Below are positions 53,187 through 62,305 of a stretch of 64,000 nucleotides of DNA, in pieces. The DNA is taken from positions 731,300 through 795,299 of the forward strand of contig OX639990.1 of NCBI GenBank assembly GCA_951828535.1, written 5' to 3'. The notes under the pieces were generated by a model. The model ran no database searches and was not told where the DNA came from. It was given only the letters and a program-made list of their open reading frames with translations. Source of the DNA: an uncultured Candidatus Entotheonella sp. (lineage in GTDB: Bacteria > Tectomicrobia > Entotheonellia > Entotheonellales > Entotheonellaceae). Every line of letters begins with the position of its first letter. The first letter of the stretch is position 1. A program made the position numbers and the translations under genes.

Positions 53187-54230
53187 ATGACCCCAGCACC
53201 CTACCTCACCGACGTGTTCGACCGGCCCATGACCAATCTGCGCCTGTCGGTCACCGACCGCTGCAATCTGCGCTGCCAGTATTGCATGCCTGAGGAGGAT
53301 TACCTCTGGCTGCCGCGCGAGGACCTGCTGACGTTTGAGGAGATGAACACCCTGGTTGGCCTGTTTGCCGAATTGGGGGTGGAAAAAATCCGCCTCACCG
53401 GCGGCGAACCGCTGTTGCGCCGCGACCTGCCGCTACTCATCCGCATGCTGGCCACCAATCCCCGCCTTAACGATCTCGCGCTGACCACCAACGGCGTGCT
53501 GCTTGCCGACCAAGCCGCCGACCTGTTTGCAGCAGGGCTACACCGCGTGACCATCAGCCTCGACACCTTGCGCCCGGATCGTTTCACAGCTCTGACCCGG
53601 CGCACCACGCATGCCCGCGTTCTGCAGGGCATCGAGGCGGCGCGGGCGGTCGGATTCAAGGGCCTGAAGCTCGACACCGTGGCCATGCAGGGGTACAACG
53701 ACGACGAACTCATTGACCTGATCGAATACGGCAAACAGGTTGACGCGGAAGTACGCTTTATTGAATACATGGACGTCGGCGGTGCTACCCATTGGCGCAT
53801 GGACAAGGTGCTGACGCGCGCCGACATTCTCGGCACGCTTTCCCACCATTACGGTCCCATTACCCCGCTCAACGAGAACAGCCGCGCGCCCGCCGAGCGC
53901 TTGATGCTGCCCGACAAAACGGTCTTCGGCATCATCGCCTCCACCACGGCGCCGTTTTGCCGCTCGTGCGACCGCAGCCGCCTGACCGCCGACGGCATGT
54001 GGTACCTGTGCCTGTATGCCACCGACGGCCTCGACCTCCGCCAACCGCTGCGCGCCGGAGCCTCCCCGGAGGCGCTGAAGTCGCTGGTTACGCGCACTTG
54101 GCAGGGCCGCACGGACCGCGGCGCCGAGGAGAGGAAAGCCCTTGAGAGGAACGGTGTCCGCGGCGCCCTCGTTCAGCTCGAAGGATTGCGTCAGGACCCG
54201 CACCTCGAAATGCACACCCGCGGCGGCTGA
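53187..54230 (+). CDS. moaA: GTP 3',8-cyclase, molybdenum cofactor synthesis
   Basis: 347 residues from ATG 53187. Radical-SAM cluster C-N-L-R-C-Q-Y-C, second cluster F-C-R-S-C-D and Y-L-C, T-G-G-E-P-L-L-R, and the essential C-terminal G-G. First step of molybdopterin synthesis. No other moa gene is in the window. The upstream open frame (53013) has no ribosome site. Confidence 0.95.
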   Translation: MTPAPYLTDVFDRPMTNLRLSVTDRCNLRCQYCMPEEDYLWLPREDLLTFEEMNTLVGLFAELGVEKIRLTGGEPLLRRDLPLLIRMLATNPRLNDLALTTNGVLLADQAADLFAAGLHRVTISLDTLRPDRFTALTRRTTHARVLQGIEAARAVGFKGLKLDTVAMQGYNDDELIDLIEYGKQVDAEVRFIEYMDVGGATHWRMDKVLTRADILGTLSHHYGPITPLNENSRAPAERLMLPDKTVFGIIASTTAPFCRSCDRSRLTADGMWYLCLYATDGLDLRQPLRAGASPEALKSLVTRTWQGRTDRGAEERKALERNGVRGALVQLEGLRQDPHLEMHTRGG

Positions 54231-54365
54231 CGGCCCCTGCACAGGCGTTTTCCATCCCCCCTACCCAAATTGAATTTTCCTTTCGCCTAATACTCGTATA
54301 TAGTCAGCCTTTCAGCCCCTCGCTGGCCCCTGCCTGCCAGCAACGCCGCCGATTGTGGAGGGACC

Positions 54366-56006
54366 ATGGTAAGACAACGAGCGAAGGGGGGCTTGAACTT
54401 CAAGCGGTGGTTCAAGTTTCATGTGTGGAGCGCCCTGGCTACCTTCGTCCTGATCGTATTCCTCGCCATCACCGGTGTCTTCATCTATCCCCTCGACCAG
54501 TTCCGACTACGCGACATCCACATCCAATCGGCCTTGCTGCCGCCGCGCTACGAAGTCAACACCTGGGGCGAACACGTCAAGTCCATCGCCGTCACCGAAA
54601 AGGGTTGGTTCGCCACGCATCGGCAGGGCGTTTTCCGCAGCCGCGACAGGGGCCAGACGTGGCAGGACGTAACCGACGACATCCCCGGCAACTTCGTGGC
54701 TGGGGAGGGTCTGTACCCCCCGGTGTTGGCCGTCAATCCCAGCGATACGCAGATGATAATGGTCAGCGAGGGCCGCGGCATTTCCTTGTCTATGAACGGC
54801 GGCGAGGATTGGACGCCGTACGGGGAGTCGTACGATGAGGACCTGTCGACCAGCGGCATCGTGCAACTCATCTTCGCGCCCAGGGGCGTGGCGGTGGCCA
54901 TCGACGAGAACGGTTTCGTCTACCAGCGCTTTATGGATCCGGACGAGGACGAAGGCTGGGAACTCACCTCTTTCGCCCCGCCTTATGGTGAAGAAAGCGG
55001 TGTCGGCAGGCTGGATTGGATGACCGTAGCGCTCAATCTGCACAACGGTCAGGTGTTCCTGGAGAACGATTGGTGGTGGGTGAACCACACGTTTGCGCTG
55101 CTGCTCGGTGTGCTCGCCTACACGGGCGTGGCGCTGTGGTGGCACCGCAGGCAAAAACGGCGCTACGCCGTGAACGCGCCGCGACCGGCAAGCCACTGGT
55201 ATTTCCGTCACCTGCATCGCGTCGGCGGCCTGGTCAGTTGGCCCCTGCTCTACCTCTTGCCGATCAGCGGTATCCTGCTGCTGCACATCGTGGATTTCTC
55301 CGTGTTCGCCAACCACGGCCCGCCGGCTGCGTGGTTCCCCGAACAATTCGACACGAACCGCTGGAAGGGTCCGGTCTATCTGAATCTGCGGACCCTTTCA
55401 ATCAGCCGCAGCAACCCCGCCCACATGTGGGTCGGCCATACCTACGGCCTGTTCGCTACCGAGGACGGCGGGCAGACCTGGGCTCCGGAGGGCGAAACGT
55501 TCAGTTCCGAGGTCCTCAAGCACGTCGATCACCTGTACGTCGGCCCCGGCTGGGTGAATTACCTATACATCGGCAACGAGCACGGCCTGCAGGTGAGCCG
55601 CAACTTCGGCGGCCAGTGGACACACCTGCTGGAGCAGCCCATCGACGCCCTGTACGCCGACCGTCAGGCGATGCACGTGGTTTCCGGCAATACCCTTTTG
55701 TCGCAAAGGATGACCAGCCTTATCGCCCTCAAGCCTCCTCTATGGGAGGAAACGCCGCTGGCGCCGCCCTACGGCCCGCAACGCTCGGTGCGGGCCACCA
55801 CGCTGTACCAGCTGCTGCACGACGCCCACAGCGGCGAGTTGTTTGGAACCTGGTTCAAGTACGTATTGGACGTTGTCGCCATTCTCATGATCGTGCAATC
55901 CGTTACGGGTCTGGTATTGTGGGTTGTGCCGCGCTGGCGCCGCCTGCGCACTCGGCATCAGACTCACGAAAGGAGATTCGCGCATGCAACCCATGCCAGT
56001 AATTGA
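54366..56006 (+). CDS. PepSY-type membrane protein with two BNR/sortilin-like blocks
   Basis: 546 residues. Four hydrophobic helices: ~17-38, ~238-255, ~285-305 and ~510-530; the first (F-H-V-W-S-A-L-A-T-F-V-L-I-V) and third (H-L-H-R-V-G-G-L-V-S-W-P) resemble the PepSY-associated helices of iron-regulated membrane proteins. The two large loops carry S-x-D-x-G-x-T-W-type repeats (S-R-D-R-G-Q-T-W, M-N-G-G-E-D-W, T-E-D-G-G-Q-T-W), as in BNR/VPS10 propellers. Conserved histidines in the helices could bind heme. It starts an operon with the next two genes. Confidence 0.8.
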   Translation: MVRQRAKGGLNFKRWFKFHVWSALATFVLIVFLAITGVFIYPLDQFRLRDIHIQSALLPPRYEVNTWGEHVKSIAVTEKGWFATHRQGVFRSRDRGQTWQDVTDDIPGNFVAGEGLYPPVLAVNPSDTQMIMVSEGRGISLSMNGGEDWTPYGESYDEDLSTSGIVQLIFAPRGVAVAIDENGFVYQRFMDPDEDEGWELTSFAPPYGEESGVGRLDWMTVALNLHNGQVFLENDWWWVNHTFALLLGVLAYTGVALWWHRRQKRRYAVNAPRPASHWYFRHLHRVGGLVSWPLLYLLPISGILLLHIVDFSVFANHGPPAAWFPEQFDTNRWKGPVYLNLRTLSISRSNPAHMWVGHTYGLFATEDGGQTWAPEGETFSSEVLKHVDHLYVGPGWVNYLYIGNEHGLQVSRNFGGQWTHLLEQPIDALYADRQAMHVVSGNTLLSQRMTSLIALKPPLWEETPLAPPYGPQRSVRATTLYQLLHDAHSGELFGTWFKYVLDVVAILMIVQSVTGLVLWVVPRWRRLRTRHQTHERRFAHATHASN

Positions 56007-56688
56007 CGTTCACCATTCCCTTCGCGCCCGGCTGGCCCGCATCGCCGGCATCACCTGTGCGGCACTCCTGTTGGTGTCAGCCACCGTCAGCTTTGTCAAC
56101 GCCGCCAGACGGCCGGCCCCGCCTGCGCAGGCCGTCAAGGATTTCGCGGCCGCCAAAGACAGCGGCGAGGCCGCGGCCATCCTCGCCCTGTTCGACCAAT
56201 ACGCCGCACAGGATGACAAAGCAGGTGCCTTGGCGATTCTGTATGCCGGGCTAGGGGATACCGTGCTAGGGGATGTCGACGATCAACAAGCCCGGCCGCT
56301 CCTCGACGCGGCGGAAGCGGCGTTGCTAAACATGACAGAAAAGTCCGCCCGTAAGGAAATCTACAAGGCGGTGCGCAAACATCTCGATTGGCGCGTGCGC
56401 CACATGTTGCTGAACGTCGCCCGCATTCGTTTCCACGAAGAAAAACGAGCCGAAAAGGCCATCCTCATCGCGCTCAACGATCACGTGGACGCCATCGCCA
56501 TCCGGGCCGTTGAGATTGCCATAGAACTGGAGATCAAGCGCGCCGTACCCAAGCTCATCAAGCTGGTCATGGACAAGTGGGGGCAGCACGTCGGGGTCGG
56601 CGCCGCCAAGGCCAAGGTGGCCCTGGAGCAGATCACCGGCCACACGAAACCTACGGCGTGGTACGAGTGGGTCAGCCAGAATCTGTGA
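55984..56688 (+). CDS. Exported HEAT-like helical repeat protein
   Basis: 234 residues from ATG 55984 (23-base overlap with the PepSY gene). A signal peptide (I-T-C-A-A-L-L-L-V-S-A-T-V-S-F-V-N-A) leads to helical repeats such as W-R-V-R-H-M-L-L-N-V-A-R-I and I-A-I-R-A-V-E-I-A-I-E-L-E, with a C-terminal A-A-K-A-K-V-A-L-E-Q-I-T-G. Probably a periplasmic scaffold. Confidence 0.68.
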   Translation: MQPMPVIDVHHSLRARLARIAGITCAALLLVSATVSFVNAARRPAPPAQAVKDFAAAKDSGEAAAILALFDQYAAQDDKAGALAILYAGLGDTVLGDVDDQQARPLLDAAEAALLNMTEKSARKEIYKAVRKHLDWRVRHMLLNVARIRFHEEKRAEKAILIALNDHVDAIAIRAVEIAIELEIKRAVPKLIKLVMDKWGQHVGVGAAKAKVALEQITGHTKPTAWYEWVSQNL

Positions 56689-57683
56689 CGCGACGGCGTG
56701 CCAAAGGCATGGGCCATTGGCTGGTTATCCTGGTCGCTTTGGCATACTGCGTCGCCTTCGGGGACCCCGCTTGGGCCGACACCGGCTGGTTCGGAGAGCG
56801 CATGCCCGAAACGTTGGTCACCGGAGCGACGCACGGCGATTACGTTAACGGCGGGGACGATGCCACCATGGTGTACGTGCCGGCGGGGTATTTTCTGCGT
56901 GGCACCACCAAGGCGAGGGCAGACGCTTTGAGCGGGCAGTTCGGTGACTTCTTCATGGTGGAAACGCCGCAGCGCTCGATTTACCTGTCGGCCTATTACA
57001 TCGACAAGTTCGAGGTCACCAACCGGCAATACGGCGTGTTTCTGGACGCGCTCAAAGCCGGCGAACGTCACTCCATGCATCCCGACGCGCCACCCGACAA
57101 GGACTACACCCCAACGTATTGGCGCGACAGCCGCCTAAACGGCCCCAACCATCCGGTGACTGCGGTGGATTGGTATGATGCCTACGCTTACTGCCGCTGG
57201 GCTGGTAAGGTTCTGCCCACCGAGGCGCAGTGGGAAAAAGCGGCGCGCGGTCCGGACGGGCTGACGTATCCCTGGGGCGATACCTGGCAGGTAGCGTATT
57301 CCAACAACGTTGAATTCACGTTCGGGAATCCGGTTCTCAGCGATCGGCAGTGGGTGCTGCTGCTGGGGAATCTGGACCTCGACGGCGTGACGGTTTTCAC
57401 CCAGCCGGTGGGCAGCTTCCCGGAAGGTGCCAGCCCTTACGGCGCCCACGACATGGGCGGCAACCTCTGGGAATGGGCCCGGGACCGTTACGTCAGGGAC
57501 TACTACCACACGGCGCCGTCACACGACCCGTCGGGACCAACGGACGCCTCGCCCTATCGCGTGCTGCGCGGCGGCTGCTGGAGCAGCCATCGGGGTAAAA
57601 TTCGCGCCGCCTACCGCAATTACGACCTGGCTGCCGACCGCCACCTCGAAATCGGTTTCCGTTGCGTCTTGGGGGCCGAATAG
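56685..57683 (+). CDS. Exported SUMF1/FGE-fold protein lacking the catalytic cysteines
   Basis: 332 residues from GTG 56685, which overlaps the previous stop (GTGA) and gives a better signal peptide (R-R-R-A-K before the hydrophobic core) than ATG 56709. The formylglycine-generating-enzyme fold is clear: V-Y-V-P-A-G-Y-F-L-R-G, F-E-V-T-N-R-Q-Y, V-D-W-Y-D-A-Y-A-Y-C-R-W, L-P-T-E-A-Q-W-E-K-A-A-R-G, N-L-W-E-W and R-G-G-C-W. The two active-site cysteines of true FGE are not in place (S-S-H-R-G-K instead), so another role is likely. Confidence 0.83.
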   Translation: MTRRRAKGMGHWLVILVALAYCVAFGDPAWADTGWFGERMPETLVTGATHGDYVNGGDDATMVYVPAGYFLRGTTKARADALSGQFGDFFMVETPQRSIYLSAYYIDKFEVTNRQYGVFLDALKAGERHSMHPDAPPDKDYTPTYWRDSRLNGPNHPVTAVDWYDAYAYCRWAGKVLPTEAQWEKAARGPDGLTYPWGDTWQVAYSNNVEFTFGNPVLSDRQWVLLLGNLDLDGVTVFTQPVGSFPEGASPYGAHDMGGNLWEWARDRYVRDYYHTAPSHDPSGPTDASPYRVLRGGCWSSHRGKIRAAYRNYDLAADRHLEIGFRCVLGAE

Positions 57684-57728
57684 GGCGAGTTTCAACTCGC
57701 GCAACGCTTATTCACAGGAGAGAATCCC

Positions 57729-58379
57729 ATGCCAAGCAAGGGCAACGCCATCTTCCTCATCTACACGGACGTCGACGCGCGGCACGAAGACGAGTTCAAT
57801 GACTGGTACAACACCGAGCATCTCCCCGAGTTGCTCGCGGTGCCCGGTATTGTGTCCGCAGCGCGTTACGAAGCCGTCAAGGGCGGCCCGAAGTACCTCG
57901 CCGCCTACGAGATCGAAAGCACCGACGTACTGCAAACCCCGGCGTTCAAGAACCGGCCCCGCACCCCGTGGGGCGAACGCGTGTCGCCGACCGTTATCGG
58001 CAAGAACCTGACCCGCGTGGTCGGCCAGCAAATTTTCCCGGAGCAAGTGGAAATGCCGGGCCGCGGCATGGCGCCCTGCCTACAGATCGGCCGCATGTCG
58101 GTGCCGCAGGCGGTGGACGCCGAATGGAACGCCTGGTACAGCGGCGAATACGTGCCCGGCTATCGTAAGGTACCGGGCGTCATCTATGCCCGCCGGTACC
58201 GCGTCATCGACGGCACCACCGGCTATGCCACGGTTTACGAGTTCGAGAACGAGGAAGTCCCCGAAACCGATGCCTGGCACGACCAACGCCAGAATTCCTC
58301 GCCGAACTCCGAACGCATGCGGCAGGCCATGACGCACGCCGAGGGTTCGCCCGGCGTCTATCGCCGCATTGATCCCTAG
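57729..58379 (+). CDS. Dimeric alpha-beta barrel (Dabb-like) protein, duplicated domain
   Basis: 216 residues. Two halves each contain the pattern D-W-Y-N-T-E-H-L-P-E-L and A-W-Y-S-G-E-Y-V-P-G-Y, followed by V-P-G-(I/V) and a beta strand, so it is an internal duplication of a ferredoxin-like stress or catabolic domain. A ribosome site aggaga precedes ATG 57729. Members include small monooxygenases and cyclases; exact role unknown. Confidence 0.78.
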   Translation: MPSKGNAIFLIYTDVDARHEDEFNDWYNTEHLPELLAVPGIVSAARYEAVKGGPKYLAAYEIESTDVLQTPAFKNRPRTPWGERVSPTVIGKNLTRVVGQQIFPEQVEMPGRGMAPCLQIGRMSVPQAVDAEWNAWYSGEYVPGYRKVPGVIYARRYRVIDGTTGYATVYEFENEEVPETDAWHDQRQNSSPNSERMRQAMTHAEGSPGVYRRIDP

Positions 58380-58442
58380 GCATTTGGGCTGGGGCGCCAG
58401 ACCGGTCCCAGCCTTTCTGTTTCGTCACCTGGAGGCCACTCC

Positions 58443-59462
58443 ATGCCGACCCAACTCTACGTCTCCTCGCAAGGCGATGATTGCATCCGCCGTTTCGCCC
58501 TGGATCCGCAGACCGGCAAGCTTGACCCTCTCGATCCGGTCACCATTTCGGGCGGGCCAGCCCCCATGGCGGTCGATCCGCGGGGCCAATTTCTGCACGT
58601 CGGCCGGCGCGGGGTCTGCGAGGTGTCCAGCTTCCGCATCGACCCGCACACCGGCAACCTTGTCCCCATCGGCGCTGCGCCGCTCGACGCCGAGCCTTGC
58701 TATCTGGCCATGGACCGTCAGGGCAAATTTCTGTTTTCCGCCTACTACGCCGCCGGCAAGGCCGCCGTGCACGCCATCGGCAGCGACGGCGCCGTCAGCG
58801 CCCCGCCCGTCGAATGGCTGAGTACCGCCACCGGCGCGCATGCCTTGCAAACGGATCCAAGCAATCGATTTGCCTTCGTGCCACACATCGCAGGAAAGGG
58901 TCCCAACGCGATATTTCAGTACCGCTTCGACGCGCAGACGGGCCGTCTGACTCCCAACACGCCCGCCCGGCTCACCCCACCCGAGCCCGTGGGGCCCCGG
59001 CACTTCTGCTTTCATCCCCACAAGGACATCGTGTACTTTTCCAACGAGCAAGGCTGCAGCGTCACCGCTTACGCCCTCGACACCGCAGCGGGCACGCTGA
59101 GCGCCCGACAAACGGTTTCCACCGTGCCAGATAATTTCGACGGCGACAACACCTGCGCACAAATCCACATGACGCCATCGGGCCGCATGCTCTTCGCCCC
59201 CAATCGCGGCCACAACAGCATGGCCTGCTTCGCCGTGGACCCCGACACGGGCACCCTGAGTCCCACCGACCGCATTGCCACCGAACCCGTGCCGCGCGCC
59301 TTCGGAATCGATCCCAGCAGCAATTTCCTCTACGCCGCCGGCCTCGAATCCGGCCGCCTTGCCGCCTACCGTATTGACGCCGGCAACGGCACCCTGCACC
59401 ACCTGGGAACATACGACGTGGGCAGTACTCCCATGTGGGTGACGATTCTGTCACGTCCGTAA
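58443..59462 (+). CDS. Seven-bladed propeller lactonase (6-phosphogluconolactonase-like)
   Basis: 339 residues with repeated V-D-P-x-G/T-G-x-L blades: F-A-L-D-P-Q-T-G-K-L, I-D-P-H-T-G-N-L-V-P, V-D-P-D-T-G-T-L-S-P, and the H-F-C-F-H-P-H-K-D-I-V-Y segment typical of the family. It may hydrolyse a sugar lactone; the xylulokinase-like gene is convergent 84 bases further. Start ATG 58443. Confidence 0.87.
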   Translation: MPTQLYVSSQGDDCIRRFALDPQTGKLDPLDPVTISGGPAPMAVDPRGQFLHVGRRGVCEVSSFRIDPHTGNLVPIGAAPLDAEPCYLAMDRQGKFLFSAYYAAGKAAVHAIGSDGAVSAPPVEWLSTATGAHALQTDPSNRFAFVPHIAGKGPNAIFQYRFDAQTGRLTPNTPARLTPPEPVGPRHFCFHPHKDIVYFSNEQGCSVTAYALDTAAGTLSARQTVSTVPDNFDGDNTCAQIHMTPSGRMLFAPNRGHNSMACFAVDPDTGTLSPTDRIATEPVPRAFGIDPSSNFLYAAGLESGRLAAYRIDAGNGTLHHLGTYDVGSTPMWVTILSRP

Positions 59463-59505
59463 GATTGGCTGTGGGCAAGTTGCATAGGCGGGGCGCCCTT
59501 GAACC

Positions 59506-59528
59506 CCTCTCCCCAGGCGAGAGAGGGT
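59506..59528. repeat. CCCTCTC/GAGAGGG palindrome
   Basis: ccctctc (59506-59512) pairs with gagaggg (59522-59528) between two convergent genes. Same family as 30911 and 62212; it may act as terminator. Confidence 0.55.
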
Positions 59529-59546
59529 CAGGGAGTGGGGCTTCGA

Positions 59547-61031
59547 TCACATCTCAAGCACAGAGCACCAGCGCTCGTACGCCTCCCCGTATGCCGGCAA
59601 CGCGCTGGGATCCGGTGCGAAGGCCCGCAGCTGCCGCTGGCCGCGCAGCGCCTCAGTCGCATCACCGTACAAACCGGCGCCAAGGCCGGCGGCGCGGGCA
59701 GCGCCCTGGGCTCCGTCGGTATCGTACAACTCAAGGCGGGTGTCGGTGAGGGTGGCGAAGGCTGAACAGAAAAGCGGACTGAGGAACAGATTGCCCGCGG
59801 CGGCACGCACGGTCCGGGTTTCCAGGCCGAGGCTGCGCATCATCCGCAAGCCGTGATGTAAAGCGAAGACGATACCCTCTTGAGCGGCCCGCAGCAGGTG
59901 CGCGCGGGTGTGGCGGTTGAAATCGAGACCGTCGAGGCGCGCGCCGGTATGGCGGTTCTGGAGCAGGCGCTCGGCGCCGTTGCCGAACGGCAGCAGGGAC
60001 AGCCCATCGGCGCCGACAGGAGCGGTAGCCGCTAAGCGGTTCATGTCGGCGTAGTCCGTTCCCAGCGGCATCACCGTGTGCCGCAGCCAGCGGTACAGGC
60101 TGCCGGCGCCGTTGATGCATAGCAGGGTGCCATAACGCGGGCGCTGCCGCTGATGGTTCACGTGCAGAAACGTGTTGACGCGCCCTTGGGCATCCGCCCG
60201 CGGCGTGTCGCTCACGGCATAGACGACCCCAGACGTTCCCGCCGTTGCCGCCACCTCGCCCGGCTCCAGCACGTTGAGAGACAGCGCATTGTTGGGCTGA
60301 TCACCGCTGCGATAGGCCAGCGGGATGCCGGCTGGCAGCCCCAGGTCGGCGGCAGCGGGGGCCTGCAAAGCGCCCTGGGCCGAGAAGACCTCCACCACCG
60401 GCGGGATATAGGCTGCCGGAATGCCGTAATGCGCCAGTAGCACTTCGGCCACGCTCTCCGTCTGAAAATCCCACAGGATGCCCTCTGAGAGGCCAGCGGG
60501 CGTCGTCACCGCCTCGCCGGTCATCCGCAGCGCCACGTAGTCCCCCGGCAGCATCGCCTTGTGCACGCGGGCAAACACGTCCGGTTCGTTGTCCTTCACC
60601 CATTTCAGCTTCGAGGCCGTGAAATTTCCCGGCGAGTTGAGCAGCCGCTGCAGACACACGGCCTCGCCCAACGCCTCGAAGGCGCGGCGGCCAATGTCCG
60701 CCGCGCGGCTGTCACACCACAGGATGGCCGGGCGCAGCACCCGCAGAGCACGGTCCACCAGCACCAATCCATGCATCTGGTACGACAGCCCAATAGCCTT
60801 GACCGCCCGCAGCGCCGCCGGGTGCGCGGCAGCCAATTGCCGGGTGGCTGCACACACATGCGCCCACCACACCTCGGGGTGCTGCTCCGCCCAACCGGGC
60901 CGCGGCCCCTCGATGGGCAGCTCGTCAGCCGGTGAGACCGCCGAACCCATCAACGCGCCACTGTCCGCTTCAACCAGCGCCGCCTTGATCGCCGAACTGC
61001 CGATGTCGTAGCCCAACAGGTAACCCGCCAT
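59547..61031 (-). CDS. xylB: FGGY-family sugar kinase, xylulokinase-like
   Basis: 494 residues. Begins Y-L-L-G-Y-D-I-G-S-S-A-I-K-A-A, contains L-S-Y-Q-M-H-G-L-V, I-L-W-C-D-S-R-A-A-D-I, M-L-P-G-D-Y-V-A-L-R-M-T-G, S-G-D-Q-P-N-N-A and A-T-A-G-T-S-G-V-V-Y, a xylulokinase pattern. It phosphorylates a pentulose such as D-xylulose with ATP. No isomerase or transporter is near. Confidence 0.9.
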   Translation of the reverse strand: MAGYLLGYDIGSSAIKAALVEADSGALMGSAVSPADELPIEGPRPGWAEQHPEVWWAHVCAATRQLAAAHPAALRAVKAIGLSYQMHGLVLVDRALRVLRPAILWCDSRAADIGRRAFEALGEAVCLQRLLNSPGNFTASKLKWVKDNEPDVFARVHKAMLPGDYVALRMTGEAVTTPAGLSEGILWDFQTESVAEVLLAHYGIPAAYIPPVVEVFSAQGALQAPAAADLGLPAGIPLAYRSGDQPNNALSLNVLEPGEVAATAGTSGVVYAVSDTPRADAQGRVNTFLHVNHQRQRPRYGTLLCINGAGSLYRWLRHTVMPLGTDYADMNRLAATAPVGADGLSLLPFGNGAERLLQNRHTGARLDGLDFNRHTRAHLLRAAQEGIVFALHHGLRMMRSLGLETRTVRAAAGNLFLSPLFCSAFATLTDTRLELYDTDGAQGAARAAGLGAGLYGDATEALRGQRQLRAFAPDPSALPAYGEAYERWCSVLEM

Positions 61032-61223
61032 GCCACATCCTCCGCTCGCAGGGTTCAGGGACGTATTTCAGGATATTTTACATCCGTTGCATAACGCCTG
61101 CGGGGAGAATCATTCGACGGATCAGATCAAGGATTGCGTAGTTTTGGCGAATTGTGGTTTGATGGCTTTGGTTAGCGATGCGTCGACGCACAGGGTTTTG
61201 AATGAACAACGAGAGGAGAAGCA

Positions 61224-62138
61224 ATGCGTGTTGGGTACGCCCCGAAAAGCAGGCGTCGATCCGTCACTGTGTTCCTTACCCTGATGCTTTGGTTTTCGGT
61301 CGGGACAGCAACAGGGCAGGAGAGTCTGTCGGTGGAGCGCGGCACCTACGTGTTCCGTGCTGCGGGCGGCTGCAGTTGTCACACTGACGTGAAAAACGAA
61401 GGGGCCTTCATGGCCGGCGGGCGGCCTATCGCAACGCCGTTTGGAACAATCTACAGCACGAACATCACACCCGACCCGAAGACCGGCATCGGCGCCTGGA
61501 GCGATGAGGATTTCGTCCGCGCCATGACACTGGGCGTGGGGCCGTCAGGTGAACAGTACTTCCCCGTCTTTCCATACACCTCCTTCACCCGCATGACCCG
61601 GCAGGACGTGTTGGACCTGAAAGCCTACCTCTTCTCGATTTCTCCCGTTGAACAAGCGAACAAAGTGCACGACCTGCAAGCCCCCTTCGGTTGGCGCTTC
61701 GGCGTGCGGGTGTGGAAATGGCTGTACTTTCAGCCCGGCACTCTGCAACCGGACCCCGATCAATCCTCGCACTGGAATCGGGGCTCGTATCTCGCGCAGG
61801 CCCTCGGGCACTGCGGCGAATGTCACACCCCGCGCAACCTGATGGGCGGCCTGCGAAAGGGCAGGCGACACGCCGGAACCGTTGACGGCCCGGACGGCGA
61901 ACTGGCACCGAACATCACGCCTGATGCGGACACCGGGATTGGCTCCTGGAGCCCTGCGGACCTCGTCTGGTTCCTCCAAATGGGGCTGAAACCCGATGGC
62001 GACGATACCCAGGGCCTGATGAGCGAGCTCATCGAAACGGGCTATAGCCATCTCAACGAGACCGACCTGGAGGCGATAGCGGTTTACATCCGCTCGCTGC
62101 CCCCTGTTCACAACAAGGTTGTTCCACGAGAGAAGTAG
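61224..62138 (+). CDS. Diheme c-type cytochrome with one C-x-C-H motif
   Basis: 304 residues from ATG 61224 (gagaggagaagca upstream). A signal peptide (T-V-F-L-T-L-M-L-W-F-S-V) is followed by G-G-C-S-C-H-T-D at about residue 50 and H-C-G-E-C-H-T-P-R at about 195, each followed by an N-I-T-P-D block, the usual arrangement in cytochrome subunits of alcohol/aldehyde dehydrogenases. The second heme site is canonical C-x-x-C-H; the first has only one residue between cysteines. No dehydrogenase partner is adjacent. Confidence 0.85.
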   Translation: MRVGYAPKSRRRSVTVFLTLMLWFSVGTATGQESLSVERGTYVFRAAGGCSCHTDVKNEGAFMAGGRPIATPFGTIYSTNITPDPKTGIGAWSDEDFVRAMTLGVGPSGEQYFPVFPYTSFTRMTRQDVLDLKAYLFSISPVEQANKVHDLQAPFGWRFGVRVWKWLYFQPGTLQPDPDQSSHWNRGSYLAQALGHCGECHTPRNLMGGLRKGRRHAGTVDGPDGELAPNITPDADTGIGSWSPADLVWFLQMGLKPDGDDTQGLMSELIETGYSHLNETDLEAIAVYIRSLPPVHNKVVPREK

Positions 62139-62211
62139 GCCGGAGCCAACCGTGGTATCGGCTTCGCGGTACGTCGTACAATGCACCCCAACCGGGAGTC
62201 GTGTCTCACTT

Positions 62212-62250
62212 CAGACTCTCCCTCGCCCCAATCCTCTCCCGCCAGAGGAG
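62212..62250. repeat. CTCTCCC-type intergenic repeat
   Basis: cctct (62233-62237) pairs with agagg (62244-62248) within ctctccctcgccccaatcct. Third copy of this family in the window. Confidence 0.5.
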
Positions 62251-62305
62251 TGGCTGCAGCAATTTGCTTCGGGGCGTCAGCGCCGCGCCGCCATGAAAGG
62301 TCGTT

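Noticed and set aside
54270-54304. TTGAAT / TATATA promoter before the PepSY operon
   Set aside because: Spacing is 21 bases, too long for a sigma70 promoter; no better pairing found.
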